A stretch of 64,000 bases of DNA from Luteimonas sp. MC1825 (GCF_014764385.1 NZ_CP061714.1:1736001-1800000); one strand, 5' to 3'. Positions 55,350 through 63,719 are shown, numbered from the stretch's first letter. Program-made: numbers and translations. Notes: generated by a model from the sequence alone, not told the origin.

Positions 55350-56192
55350 TTATTTCATCGATCCAAGGAAGGCCACGAGCTGGTCGACCTGCTCTTCGGT
55401 GAGGGATTCTGGATATGTGTTGGGCATGAACGACGTACCTTCCGCCGAGAACATCGCCCCGGGAACCAGGTGCGCGCTGGGCGACACGATCGACTCGCGG
55501 ATATAGCCCTCCACGTCGGTGGCGCTGCCGGTGTAGTCCGCGGACGCGATCGTCTGCGCCGCGCGCTCCGCCATGCCCGCCATCGATGGGCCGGCGAGCT
55601 GGACGCCGGGCTGCAGCGAATGGCAGGCCGTGCAGACCGGCACCGCGGTGCCGAACAGGTTCTCGCCGATCGCGCGCGGATCGCTGTCCGCGCGCACGGG
55701 CCTGACGGCCCCGGCCTCCGCCGCACCCGCGGCGGTGCCCTGTGCGGCGACGATGGCGCTGCCGCCGGCCACCAGGATGGGGCGCGGCGGCCAGCCCTGG
55801 TTGTCGACCTTGGACACCCAGTCGAGGAACTTCACCAGGTTGGCGATCTCGACTTCGCTGAGGTTCTGCGTCGGCATCAGGCGGCGATGGCGCTGCTCGT
55901 CGTAGAACTGCGACGGGTCACGCATGTAGGCCTTGAGGTAGGCCTCGCCGCGGTGCTGGGCGATCTTGGTCAGGTCGGGCGCGTAGTAGGCGCCTTCGCC
56001 GAACAGGGTATGGCAGTTGATGCAGTTGTACTTGTGCCAGACATCCTTGCCGTGCGTGACCTCCGGCGTGATGTCCGCCGCATTGGTGAGGTCGTCGAAG
56101 CGCGCATGGCTGTACAGGGTCAGGCCGAGGAATGCGACGGCGGCGAGGCCTGTTGCGACGATGGCGAAGATCCGGGACTGGCGCTTGTTCAT
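55350..56192 (-). CDS. norC: NorC-like subunit with a second C-terminal cytochrome c domain
   Basis: This 280-aa protein is the membrane-anchored cytochrome c subunit that passes electrons to NorB. It has an N-terminal TM anchor (about 8-28), then the NorC heme site CINCH (57-61) with probable axial Met106 (RRLMPTQN). After an Ala-rich linker (about 140-172) comes a second cytochrome c domain with CTACH (187-191) and a probable ligand in SFMPNTY (Met256). NorC is normally about 150 aa with one heme, so this version carries a fused extra mono-heme cytochrome. ATG 56192 is the start; 10 bp separate it from the small ORF upstream. Confidence 0.94.
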   Translation of the reverse strand: MNKRQSRIFAIVATGLAAVAFLGLTLYSHARFDDLTNAADITPEVTHGKDVWHKYNCINCHTLFGEGAYYAPDLTKIAQHRGEAYLKAYMRDPSQFYDEQRHRRLMPTQNLSEVEIANLVKFLDWVSKVDNQGWPPRPILVAGGSAIVAAQGTAAGAAEAGAVRPVRADSDPRAIGENLFGTAVPVCTACHSLQPGVQLAGPSMAGMAERAAQTIASADYTGSATDVEGYIRESIVSPSAHLVPGAMFSAEGTSFMPNTYPESLTEEQVDQLVAFLGSMK

Positions 56193-56202
56193 GGTGTCGC
56201 TC

Positions 56203-56328
56203 CTAGACGGAGATCGAGGGCCAGTACGCAATCGCCGTGTAGCTGGCGTAGATCACGGCCACCGCCATCAGCAACAACACCAGCATGCCGAGCCAGCGCA
56301 CGGGTGAAACAAGATTGCTTGCATTCAT
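56203..56328 (-). CDS. 41-aa single-TM protein heading the nor operon
   Basis: A 41-codon gene starts at ATG 56328 with GGGAG 8 nt upstream and stops 10 bp before norC. The product is MNASNLVSPVRWLGMLVLLL followed by more hydrophobic residues and the tail YWPSISV. That gives one TM helix (about 12-35), a polar N-terminus and a short C-terminus. Its position suggests a small accessory subunit or assembly factor of nitric oxide reductase. I do not know an established family for it. Confidence 0.78.
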   Translation of the reverse strand: MNASNLVSPVRWLGMLVLLLMAVAVIYASYTAIAYWPSISV

Positions 56329-56468
56329 TGGTCAGCTCCCCGAACGGGTCGACTCAGCACACGCGTGCGACCGACTGTGTCATCAAGTCCGCTTTCATGC
56401 AACGCAGGGCGAACCCGGGGTGTCGGAGCGCGAAACCAGGAGCGGGTTCTCGCGAAGGCGCGAAGTGG

Positions 56469-57428
56469 TCACCACTGGTGTTGCAGGTAGCGCTGCGCTT
56501 CGTCCTCGTACAGCTCGAAGTCGGGTGCGAGATGCGGGAGCAGCAGGCGCAGCCAGGCGCGCGTGGCCATCCGTGTCTCGCGCGGGCAGCCCTGCGCGCG
56601 TGCCGGGGTCAGGTCGCCCGCATCCACCATGTCGGCGAACGCGGCCGGGTCGGTACCGTAGATCAGGCACTGCAGGTTGAAGTAGCGCTGTTCGCCCAGC
56701 GCGTGCTCGTCGGCATAGGCGTGGAGGTTGTAGGCGCCGGTACTGCGGGAGAGGAGCCAGTCCGCCGCCATGCGCAGGTTGCCGATCACCTGCGCGGAGG
56801 TTTCGTCCAGGTCGGCGAACCGCAGCATCAGGATCGCCGCCAACTGGTCCATGGCGTCCTCCTGGCGGCCGGTCACGGGCAGGTCCAGCAGGTGCGCCAG
56901 CGCATGCCCGGTTTCGTGCAGCACGATGAAGCGGATGTTGGCGCGTACGTAGCGCAGCGGGTAGCCGTCATCCAGCCCGCCCCGCTGCTGCTGCTCGAGG
57001 CCGCGCTCGTAGAGCGTGCGCAGCGTCTCGTAGCACAGCACCACCTCGGTCTCGGCCGGCCGATAGAAGGCGCCGAACTCGCCGCACTCGGCGGTGACAT
57101 AGCGCAGGCGTCGCGGCAGCACGAACAGCCCGTCCATCGCCTGCACTTCCGGCAGGCGATGCAGCAGGTCGGCGTCGCGCACGCGCACGTGGATCTGCTG
57201 CAGGCCGGGCGAATCCGGCGGCGCGTAGGCGTACTCGAACGCCCTCACGGCCGGCACCGGCGCGCCACCGGCCGACCGCTGCTTCGCGCGGACCAGCGTG
57301 CGCGGCCAGGCATCGGAGATCGGGCGCTGCACCGCCTCGCGCACGCTCCGGTCACCCGTCACCGGACCGGGCACGCCGACACAGCCGGCGGCCACCGACA
57401 TCGCCACAAGCAGCGCGATCATTCTCAT
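56469..57428 (-). CDS. DUF4344-like metallopeptidase lipoprotein
   Basis: This 319-aa protein has a lipoprotein signal (MRMIALLVAMSVAAGC). Its metallopeptidase-type HExxH-like motif is HETGHALAHLLDLPVTGRQE (His-Glu-Thr-Gly-His, about 170-174), followed by the DUF4344 continuation EDAMDQLAAILML. It is probably a zinc protein in the periplasm or outer membrane. ATG 57428 is chosen for its signal. It lies upstream of the nor operon in the same direction but is separated by about 140 bp that could hold the nor promoter. The substrate is unknown. Confidence 0.88.
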   Translation of the reverse strand: MRMIALLVAMSVAAGCVGVPGPVTGDRSVREAVQRPISDAWPRTLVRAKQRSAGGAPVPAVRAFEYAYAPPDSPGLQQIHVRVRDADLLHRLPEVQAMDGLFVLPRRLRYVTAECGEFGAFYRPAETEVVLCYETLRTLYERGLEQQQRGGLDDGYPLRYVRANIRFIVLHETGHALAHLLDLPVTGRQEDAMDQLAAILMLRFADLDETSAQVIGNLRMAADWLLSRSTGAYNLHAYADEHALGEQRYFNLQCLIYGTDPAAFADMVDAGDLTPARAQGCPRETRMATRAWLRLLLPHLAPDFELYEDEAQRYLQHQW

Positions 57429-57531
57429 CAGTCCGGCCAGATCGGCCCCTCCACGGTGCTGCAGCGAGTATGCCGGACCGCGGGTTATGCTTCCTTCGTG
57501 GACGGGGCCACGCATCAAGGGGAGATCCAAC

Positions 57532-58320
57532 ATGAAGACTGCATTGCGCATCATGCTGCTTGCTGCGTGCCTGGTTGCCGCACCGGCCTTCGCGGCCAGG
57601 ATCGTGGCGGAGGACTACGCCATGCGCGTGCCTGCGCCATCCACGCCCGGCACGGACATCCGCATCACGTTGATCGACAGTCGCCCGTATGTGCTCGACG
57701 GCGACAGCGATGAAACGTACGAGGGCATGACACGCGAGCTGTACGGCATTCCGATCAGCCGCAACACCGCCGACCGCACGCCGCTGGCGATGTACATCGG
57801 CGAGCGGCTGCGCATCGGATTCGAGCGCGCCGGATATTCGGCAACGCTCGTGCCGAGCCCCAAGGGCTCGGACGCGGCGGAGCGCAGCCGCGCCCTGCGC
57901 CACGATGGCCCGGGGCTGCTGATGGTCATGACGCTGCGCGAGTGGTCCTACGACCAGGGCTTCGCAAGCCCCGAGTTCACCCACGACGTCACCCTCGACA
58001 TCCATGACGCGCAAGGCAACTGGCTTGCCACACAGGACTTCCAGGGCGTCGACCCCATGCCCAAGGGCGGCTGGAAGCACTACAAGCGGCGCTATGCCGA
58101 GCTCTACCAGGACATCTTCGATCGCTTCCTTGCCTCGCCCGTGGTGTTGGCGGGGCTCGCGGGAGAGCGGACCACGTCAGTCCCGGCACCCGCGGCACCT
58201 GAGGTGCCCGCTCAGACGATTGAAGCCCGCCTTGCGGCGCTGAAGGAGCTGCGCGCAAGCGGCGCGATCGACGAGAGCGCCTTCCAGGCACAGCAGGAAC
58301 GCATCCTCTCCGAGCTTTGA
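57532..58320 (+). CDS. Exported protein with C-terminal SHOCT-like motif
   Basis: This 262-aa protein has a signal peptide (about 1-21, LVAAPAFAA) and a mixed alpha/beta domain (about 25-200). A Pro/Ala linker follows, then a SHOCT-like C-terminal helical hairpin (ARLAALKELRASGAIDESAF, about 230-262). SHOCT motifs mediate oligomerisation at membranes. GGGGAG lies about 9 nt before ATG 57532. The family of the main domain is unknown to me. It lies just upstream of a SIMPL-domain gene in the same direction. Confidence 0.82.
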   Translation: MKTALRIMLLAACLVAAPAFAARIVAEDYAMRVPAPSTPGTDIRITLIDSRPYVLDGDSDETYEGMTRELYGIPISRNTADRTPLAMYIGERLRIGFERAGYSATLVPSPKGSDAAERSRALRHDGPGLLMVMTLREWSYDQGFASPEFTHDVTLDIHDAQGNWLATQDFQGVDPMPKGGWKHYKRRYAELYQDIFDRFLASPVVLAGLAGERTTSVPAPAAPEVPAQTIEARLAALKELRASGAIDESAFQAQQERILSEL

Positions 58321-58349
58321 TCCGTCACCAGTGCACGCGGAGTCCAGAA

Positions 58350-59060
58350 ATGCGCCCATGGTTGATCGCCGTCATCCTCCCCCTGCTCTCCGCCGCCGCA
58401 CTGGCGGGGACCCCGCTCCCTGACGCACCGCATGTCGTCGTGCAGGGCGAAGGCCTGGTCAGCGTGGCGCCGGATTCGGCGACGGTCGCGATGGTGGTGC
58501 GCCACCGCTCCGCGGATCCCGCAGAAGCCAAGCGCGTGGTGGACCGTGCGGTCAACGCGCTGCTCAAGGTGGCGCCGGGCTTCGACGTGGCATCCGACGA
58601 CATGACGGCGTCCGACCTCGCGCTGCGCGAAGACATCGATTACGACGACAACGATCGCCCCCTGTCGCAGGGTCACGTCGCCAGCCGCGAAGTGAAGGTG
58701 CGCCTCGACGATCTCGACAGGCTTGGCGCCTGGCTCGATGCGGCGCTGGCCGCCGGCTTCACCGACGTCTCCGATGTCAGCTTCAAGTCCAGCAAGGAAG
58801 CCAGCCTGCGCGAGGACGCACGTGCACGCGCTGTCGCCGACGCCCGCGAGAAGGCCGCGGGTCTTGCCGTGGCGTTCGGCGGCGGCCTCGGGCCGGTGTA
58901 CAGCATCAACAGCCTCAACTCGAGGCAATCCGACGGCTACGGCGCCACCACGCTGGACCGCATCGAAGTCACCGGCTCGCGCATCGACAGCGGCCGCTAC
59001 CTGCAGCCGACGATCGACTTCACCGAACGCGTATCGGCGGTGTTCGAGATCACGCGGTGA
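58350..59060 (+). CDS. SIMPL-domain (DUF541) exported protein
   Basis: This 236-aa protein has a Sec signal (LLSAAALAG) and a SIMPL/DUF541 domain: PHVVVQGEGLVSVAPDSATV, then two beta-alpha repeats ending SFKSSKEASLREDARARAVA and DAREKAAGLAVAFGGGLGPVYS. SIMPL proteins (E. coli YggE) are periplasmic and oligomeric and have been linked to stress and amine-oxidation phenotypes, without a known reaction. ATG 58350 is the family start. It begins 30 bp after the SHOCT protein gene. Confidence 0.93.
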   Translation: MRPWLIAVILPLLSAAALAGTPLPDAPHVVVQGEGLVSVAPDSATVAMVVRHRSADPAEAKRVVDRAVNALLKVAPGFDVASDDMTASDLALREDIDYDDNDRPLSQGHVASREVKVRLDDLDRLGAWLDAALAAGFTDVSDVSFKSSKEASLREDARARAVADAREKAAGLAVAFGGGLGPVYSINSLNSRQSDGYGATTLDRIEVTGSRIDSGRYLQPTIDFTERVSAVFEITR

Positions 59061-59101
59061 GTCCGCAGGTGCGCGACGAGCCGAGCATCGGTTCGGTGGA
59101 C

Positions 59102-59488
59102 ATGAGTGACATCGAGTTCCGCAGGCCGCGCCCCAGGTCGCAACCGGAAGACGCACATCCGTACGCGGGCCTCTGGTGGCGCATCGCGCTTGGCGTATTC
59201 GTGGGCGCGCTCGCGCACAGCGTCGTGGTGGGCATCTATGTGCAGTGGGAGCTGCAGCAACTGGTCAAGTCCTGGGAAGCCGAAGCCGGTACCGCCCAGC
59301 GTGAGCTGGAGAACGCCTTGCGACAGTTCGCACCCATCGGAGATCGATCCTCGACGGCGCGGTCCACGATCCCGCGCGGGCGAGCCGCCCCGCTCCGCCC
59401 ACTCGCGTCCGGCGAACGCTGCGTCGGCGGCAAGCGCTTCCGCGCGGTTCCGAACGGCTGGGTGCAGGTGAACGAACCCTGCGGCTGA
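59102..59488 (+). CDS. Small single-TM protein of unknown function
   Basis: This 128-aa protein has a polar N-terminus, one TM helix (about 28-50, WRIALGVFVGALAHSVVVGI), a short coiled coil (QWELQQLVKSWEAEAGTAQR) and a C-terminal piece with two Cys (GERCVGGKRFRAVPNGW). This last piece resembles the short tail often found on Xanthomonadaceae membrane proteins. A GTG at 59057 overlapping the SIMPL gene stop is an alternative start. It is part of the same gene run as the SIMPL gene. The function is unknown. Confidence 0.72.
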   Translation: MSDIEFRRPRPRSQPEDAHPYAGLWWRIALGVFVGALAHSVVVGIYVQWELQQLVKSWEAEAGTAQRELENALRQFAPIGDRSSTARSTIPRGRAAPLRPLASGERCVGGKRFRAVPNGWVQVNEPCG

Positions 59489-59546
59489 TGCTGCAACGCT
59501 TGCCGCTTCGGACCGACGCGGCCACGAAGCCGCTGCGGCGTCGACC

Positions 59547-60350
59547 TCAATCCTCGGCGTTCGGATCAAGCTTGCTGATTGCACCATGCTCGATGCTCCA
59601 GATCGTGCGGTCGGGCGGCGTCATCACGAACATCGGCGTATTGGCCCACAGGCTCCAGTGGACGTGCGCCTCGGTGGGCACCGGATCCAGGAGATGCGTG
59701 ATCATCATCGCCGCCGTCCCGCGTCCTTTGCCGAGGCTGATACAGCTTTTCGTGAACGCGCGTTGCGCCGTGACCGCCCCGCCCTCCACGTCCATGCGAT
59801 GCGTGCCCCCAAGCGGCACCGCGTCGTTGCGCTTGGTGCCGGGCAGCAGATAGACGCGCCAGCGATCGGTCGTGTCCGAGCCTGAAGGCAGCACCACGGT
59901 GTTGTAGTCCTTGGAACACAGCTCGAATGGCGCCGCCATCGCCGCGTTGCGCGCAACGACCGCGCTCGCCTCGAAGGGGCTGAGCGGCTCGGGAGCGTCG
60001 AGCGTCGCAATGGGTCCGGGCTCGCCCGATGTCGGCACCAGCACCCGGTACAGCGCGGCCGGCGTGGCGTCGACGAAGGTCACCGCGATGCCATCGGCCC
60101 GCGCCTCGGTGACCCAGCCCCTGACACGCCGGTCGCGCCTGGACTTGCGCTGGGCCATGAGGGCATCCGTCGCCAGCGCAGCGGCCCGGTCGTGCTCGTA
60201 GATTTCGCGGCCGGTGCGTTCCGCGCTGGCCAGCGCAATGGCTTCCTGCTCGGGCGGCAGCGCCTGCGGCAAGGCGTCATTGGCGGCAGCCGCCAGACCG
60301 GCCAGGAGCAGCACGGCGCCGGAGAGGGCTACGCGGATCGAGGCGTGCAT
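59547..60350 (-). CDS. Exported hypothetical protein
   Basis: This 267-aa protein has a signal peptide (about 1-23, LLLAGLAAAAN) and no domain I recognise. Residues 30-75 are helical and charged (EREIYEHDRAAALATDALMAQ-like), and the rest is beta-rich (WVTEARADGIAVTFVDATPA, WRVYLLPGTKRNDAVPLGG). It contains two Cys (LCSKDY and SCISLGK). It is likely periplasmic. The gene stands alone, convergent with the previous gene. Confidence 0.8.
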   Translation of the reverse strand: MHASIRVALSGAVLLLAGLAAAANDALPQALPPEQEAIALASAERTGREIYEHDRAAALATDALMAQRKSRRDRRVRGWVTEARADGIAVTFVDATPAALYRVLVPTSGEPGPIATLDAPEPLSPFEASAVVARNAAMAAPFELCSKDYNTVVLPSGSDTTDRWRVYLLPGTKRNDAVPLGGTHRMDVEGGAVTAQRAFTKSCISLGKGRGTAAMMITHLLDPVPTEAHVHWSLWANTPMFVMTPPDRTIWSIEHGAISKLDPNAED

Positions 60351-60452
60351 GTTTTTCCCCTGAGTTATCCCCGGGCGGAGGATAGCTTGGAGGCGCGTAG
60401 GCGTGGCAACGCCCGCAACATTCCCATGGGCGCGCCGCGGGCCAGCCCTCGC

Positions 60453-61328
60453 TCAGCTGTACAACGCCGCATACCCCGCCTCGTCCACCTGGCTCAGCCC
60501 CAGCCGGTCGAACTGCGCCCACATGCCGTGCCAGCGCGCGGCATCGCGCTGCACGGGGCTGACCAGGCGCGGACAGGTGTCGGCAATGATCGCGTCCATC
60601 AGTCCGGTGGGCTGCGTGGCGCTGTAGCGGTACCACAGCGCCGCGGCCTGCGCCGGGCCGTCGCGGCACAGGCGCGCGCCCTGCCCGATCAGCCGGGTCA
60701 CGGTGTCCACGACCGCCGGGTGCTCCGCCAGGAAGCCCTGCGAGGTGAAGAGCTCGAGCGCCGAGAAATTGTGCAGGCCGACATCGCCGGTGGTGATGAA
60801 GTGCGTGTCCATCCCCGCCAACCGCGCCTCGACACCCTCGAAGTTGGCGAAGCACAGCCACGCACCATCGAACCCCGCGCGCAGGTTGGCCAGGTGTTCG
60901 AAGCCGGCACCCTCGATGGCGACCTGGGCGTGATCGAACGCCGCACCCTGGCGCGTGCACCAGCGCGCAAGGATTTCCCGGGCGATCGTATCGGTCACGC
61001 CGCCGGCGACCGGCGATGCCAGCCGCACCGTGCCGCCAGCCAGCAGGCGCTGGCCTGCCGCCCGCTGCAGCAGGATGCCGCCGTCGGTTTCGAAGAAACA
61101 GCCGAGCGCCTTCAGGCCCGGGCGATGCGCGTCGATCATGTGCAGGGGCTCATTGCACGCGAAGGCGACATCACCGCTGACCGTCGCGGCGAGACCGTCG
61201 TAGTGGTCGTCCGGCACCAGCAGCTCGAGCTCCAGGCCCGCATCGCGGTACCAGCCCAGGTCGATGCCGGCGATCAGCGGCAGGTGATCGGGGTTGAGGA
61301 ACCATTCGAGGGAGAGCTGCAGCCTCAT
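60453..61328 (-). CDS. NMT1/THI5-like substrate-binding protein lacking a signal peptide
   Basis: This 291-aa protein has the SsuA/THI5-like periplasmic-binding fold: SLEWFLNPDHLPLIAGIDLGWYRDAGLELEL near the start (here split: LEWFLNPDHLPLIAG and LGWYRDAGLELEL), GDVAFACNEPLHM, and RLASPVAGGVTDTIARE. Such proteins bind pyrimidine, sulfonate or taurine-like ligands for ABC uptake. There is no signal peptide, and no ABC permease or ATPase is adjacent. A signal-peptide-like 26-codon frame ends 2 nt before the ATG, so a frameshift may have separated leader and mature protein. Cytosolic THI5-like relatives also exist, so function is uncertain. Confidence 0.82.
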   Translation of the reverse strand: MRLQLSLEWFLNPDHLPLIAGIDLGWYRDAGLELELLVPDDHYDGLAATVSGDVAFACNEPLHMIDAHRPGLKALGCFFETDGGILLQRAAGQRLLAGGTVRLASPVAGGVTDTIAREILARWCTRQGAAFDHAQVAIEGAGFEHLANLRAGFDGAWLCFANFEGVEARLAGMDTHFITTGDVGLHNFSALELFTSQGFLAEHPAVVDTVTRLIGQGARLCRDGPAQAAALWYRYSATQPTGLMDAIIADTCPRLVSPVQRDAARWHGMWAQFDRLGLSQVDEAGYAALYS

Positions 61329-61330
61329 AC

Positions 61331-61411
61331 TCACGCGGTCCCCGCCACGCTCGCGCCGGCAGCGAGGCACGCGGCCAGGGTCACGCCATATCGCCAATGG
61401 TGTCGCTTCAT
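61331..61411 (-). other. Short signal-peptide-like ORF upstream of the THI5-like gene
   Basis: A 26-codon minus-strand frame encodes MKRHHWRYGVTLAACLAAGA followed by SVAGTA, with the charge, hydrophobic core and AxA-like end of a Sec leader. Its TGA stop overlaps the sequence TGAGTATG that starts the THI5-like gene in another frame. It may be a detached leader or a coincidental frame. Confidence 0.4.
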
Positions 61412-61529
61412 CGTCTTCCCCTGTTGGTAGTGCTATTGCTTGAATGATGCCGAACTTGCTGCGGTGTTGCGTGGTCAGCGACCGGGAGTCGCCCTGACGA
61501 TCACCTGCGACTGGGCGTGAGCCCCTGTG

Positions 61530-62366
61530 CTAGCCGGAGATCTCCCGTACCGCCCGCACCGCGCGCTCCACTTCCTCGTCCGTGTTCACCAGGCTCGGCG
61601 CCAGCCGGGCATAGGTGATGGCGTAGGGACTCGTGCTGGCGATGATCCGGCGCGCCAGCAACTGCTTCACCACCTCCGCCGGCGCCACGCCCTGCACCTC
61701 GAACGCCACCAGCCCCGCCGACAGCCCCGCTGACATCGGTGTGTGCAATGTCACCTTCGGGTTGGCGGCCAGCCCGGCCTTGCACTGCTCGTTGAGCTCG
61801 CGGATCCGCGCGGCAACCCGCGCACGCCCCATCTGCCGGTGCATGCGGAATGCTGCGGCGGTGGCCCACTGGTGCTCGTAGGCGTGGAATCCGCCAGGCG
61901 CCATGCGGTCGGCGGTGGTGGGCGACACCGGCGCCTGCTGCTGCTCCCAGGCGACGTACTGGTCGAGATCGGTGAAGCCCAGGCCGGTGGTGGTGTTGCC
62001 GGTCAGGCAGACATCCTGCGGTCGCGCGCCCAGGTAGTCGGCGATCTCGGCCTGCACATGCACATGCAGGTTGTCCGCGCCTTCCGAGAACATGCCGTGC
62101 TCCACGGTGACGAAGGGATTGCGGTCGATGGCGCGGCGGTAGCTCTCGATCGCCGCCTGCACCGGCGCAGGGTGGCTGGCGATGAAGAAGCTGGCGAAGT
62201 GCATCCAGGCAGGGTCGAGCGCGAACTGGGCGCGCACGGATTCCCAGGTGGAGAGGTCGGGCGTGGGCGCGGTCTCGGCCTCGACTGCGGCCAGCAGGCT
62301 GGTGGGCAGCAGGGCGGCGGAGAGCGCGGCGGGTGCCGCGAGGAATCTGCGTCGCGTGATCTGCAT
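61530..62366 (-). CDS. Class V aminotransferase-fold protein with internal deletion
   Basis: This 278-aa protein has a Tat-type signal (MQITRRRFLAAPAALSAALL) and both ends of a class V PLP aminotransferase. The N-terminal part ends LTGNTTTGLG (residue 130), and the C-terminal part starts FTDLDQYVAW and continues GGFHAYEHQWATAAAFRMHR to ASTSPYAITYARLAPSLVNT. From memory, intact relatives are about 430 aa and carry the PLP-binding Lys and Asp between these parts. About 130-150 residues seem missing in frame near 61976, so catalysis is unlikely. It may be a degenerate gene. ATG 62366 is the leader start. Confidence 0.8.
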   Translation of the reverse strand: MQITRRRFLAAPAALSAALLPTSLLAAVEAETAPTPDLSTWESVRAQFALDPAWMHFASFFIASHPAPVQAAIESYRRAIDRNPFVTVEHGMFSEGADNLHVHVQAEIADYLGARPQDVCLTGNTTTGLGFTDLDQYVAWEQQQAPVSPTTADRMAPGGFHAYEHQWATAAAFRMHRQMGRARVAARIRELNEQCKAGLAANPKVTLHTPMSAGLSAGLVAFEVQGVAPAEVVKQLLARRIIASTSPYAITYARLAPSLVNTDEEVERAVRAVREISG

Positions 62367-62479
62367 GGCCGATCTCCCGGTCCGGCCCGCGGAGGGCCGA
62401 TGCAGCGTCAACGCGGGCTGCAGCCGGGCGCGGCCACGCGGGTTGCGCGCAGCGGCCGGGGCACCGCACAATGCCCGCC

Positions 62480-62600
62480 GAAGGGGAGTAGCTCCCAGCG
62501 TGCAGGCCGTCATTACGAGCAGCGATGCTCCGGTCCCACGGCAGCCCACCGGGCTGTGAGCAAGACCTTCGCCGCGATGGCGAAGGTGCGTCCCCGGATC
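62480..62600 (+). promoter_or_regulatory. yybP-ykoY manganese riboswitch
   Basis: The leader carries the conserved elements of the yybP-ykoY aptamer: AAGGGGAGTAGC (62481-62492), GTCATTACGAGC (62509-62520), a GC-rich arm ending CTGTGAGCAAGACCTTCGCC, and a closing GCGAAGGTGCGTCCCC. It lies 65 bp before the TerC-family start. Members bind Mn2+ and raise expression of manganese exporters such as MntP and Alx. The distance to the ATG is compatible with translational or transcriptional control. The aptamer call is strong by motif; Mn response is from known biology. Confidence 0.9.
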
Positions 62601-62664
62601 TCCGAGCAAGGGTTCCGTGCCGCCTGCGTCCGCGGCCGACCTCTCCCCCTGCCCGGAAATCACG

Positions 62665-63615
62665 ATGGAAACGATAGGCAATGTCTGGTTGTGGGCCGGT
62701 TTCTCCGGCCTGGTGCTGATCGCGCTGATGGTCGACCTGGTGCTGATGCGCCATGGCGGCGCGCACAAGGTCACGTTCAAGGAAGCGACGTGGTGGAGCC
62801 TGGGCTGGGTGGCACTGGCGATGGCCTTCAATGCCGCCCTGTGGTGGTACATCGGCCAGACCGCCGGCCCCGACGAGGCCCGGCGCGTGGGCCTCGAGTT
62901 CCTCACCGGCTACCTGGTGGAGAAGGCGCTGGCGGTCGACAACATCTTCGTGTTCCTGATGTTGATGACCTACTTCACCGTGCCCGAGGTGCAGCGCCAG
63001 CGCGTGCTGGTGATCGGCATCCTCGGCGCGATCGTGCTGCGCGCGATCCTGATCTTTGCCGGCGCCGCGTTGCTGGCCCACTTCCACTGGATGCTCTACG
63101 TGTTCGGCGCGTTCCTGCTGCTCACCGGCATGAAGATGTGGTTCGCCGCGGGCAAGGAGCCCGACCTCGAGAACAACCCGGTGCTGCGCTGGCTCACCGC
63201 ACACGTGCCCTTCGTGCGCCGCTATCACGGCAGCGCGCTGTGGCTGGGCAGCGGCAGCCGGCGCAAGTTCACCCCGCTGTTCATCGTGCTGGTGATGATC
63301 GGCATCACCGACGTGATCTTCGCGGTGGACTCGATCCCGGCGATCTTCGCCATCACCACCGACCCGTTCATCGTGCTGACCTCGAACGTGTTCGCGGTGC
63401 TGGGCCTGCGCGCGATGTTCTTCCTGCTCGCCGGCATGGCCGAACGCTTCCACCTGCTGCCTTACGGCCTGGCGGTGGTGCTGGTGTTCATCGGCGCCAA
63501 GATGCTGCTGATCGACGTGTACAAGATCCCGGTGCTGTGGTCGCTGGCCGTCGTGGCAATGATCCTGGCCAGCACCGTCGTGCTGAGCCTGGCGCGCCCG
63601 CCTCGACGTACCTGA
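62665..63615 (+). CDS. alx: TerC/Alx-family membrane protein (manganese exporter type)
   Basis: This 316-aa inner-membrane protein is of the TerC/Alx family with about seven to nine helices. Acidic residues line the conserved segments GYLVEKALAVDNIFVFLMLM and ITDVIFAVDSIPAIFAITTD, typical for Mn2+ transport. The yybP-ykoY riboswitch directly upstream supports a Mn efflux role, as for E. coli Alx. ATG 62665 is preferred over the open GTG at 62617 because family similarity begins there, and the leader lies before it. Confidence 0.93.
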   Translation: METIGNVWLWAGFSGLVLIALMVDLVLMRHGGAHKVTFKEATWWSLGWVALAMAFNAALWWYIGQTAGPDEARRVGLEFLTGYLVEKALAVDNIFVFLMLMTYFTVPEVQRQRVLVIGILGAIVLRAILIFAGAALLAHFHWMLYVFGAFLLLTGMKMWFAAGKEPDLENNPVLRWLTAHVPFVRRYHGSALWLGSGSRRKFTPLFIVLVMIGITDVIFAVDSIPAIFAITTDPFIVLTSNVFAVLGLRAMFFLLAGMAERFHLLPYGLAVVLVFIGAKMLLIDVYKIPVLWSLAVVAMILASTVVLSLARPPRRT

Positions 63616-63719
63616 CCGCTACCTGCACCCGGATCAGGTTCCGTGCGCCCGTCGGCCGTACATTCACCTTGCGTCCGACAGCATGGGGCCCATCCCGTCC
63701 ACCCCATGAGGTCGCTGCC

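Noticed and set aside
56341..56468. FNR/DNR-type site upstream of the nor operon
   Set aside because: Only one half-site (TTGAT) was found, with no matching ATCAA at the required spacing; not reported as a regulatory site.
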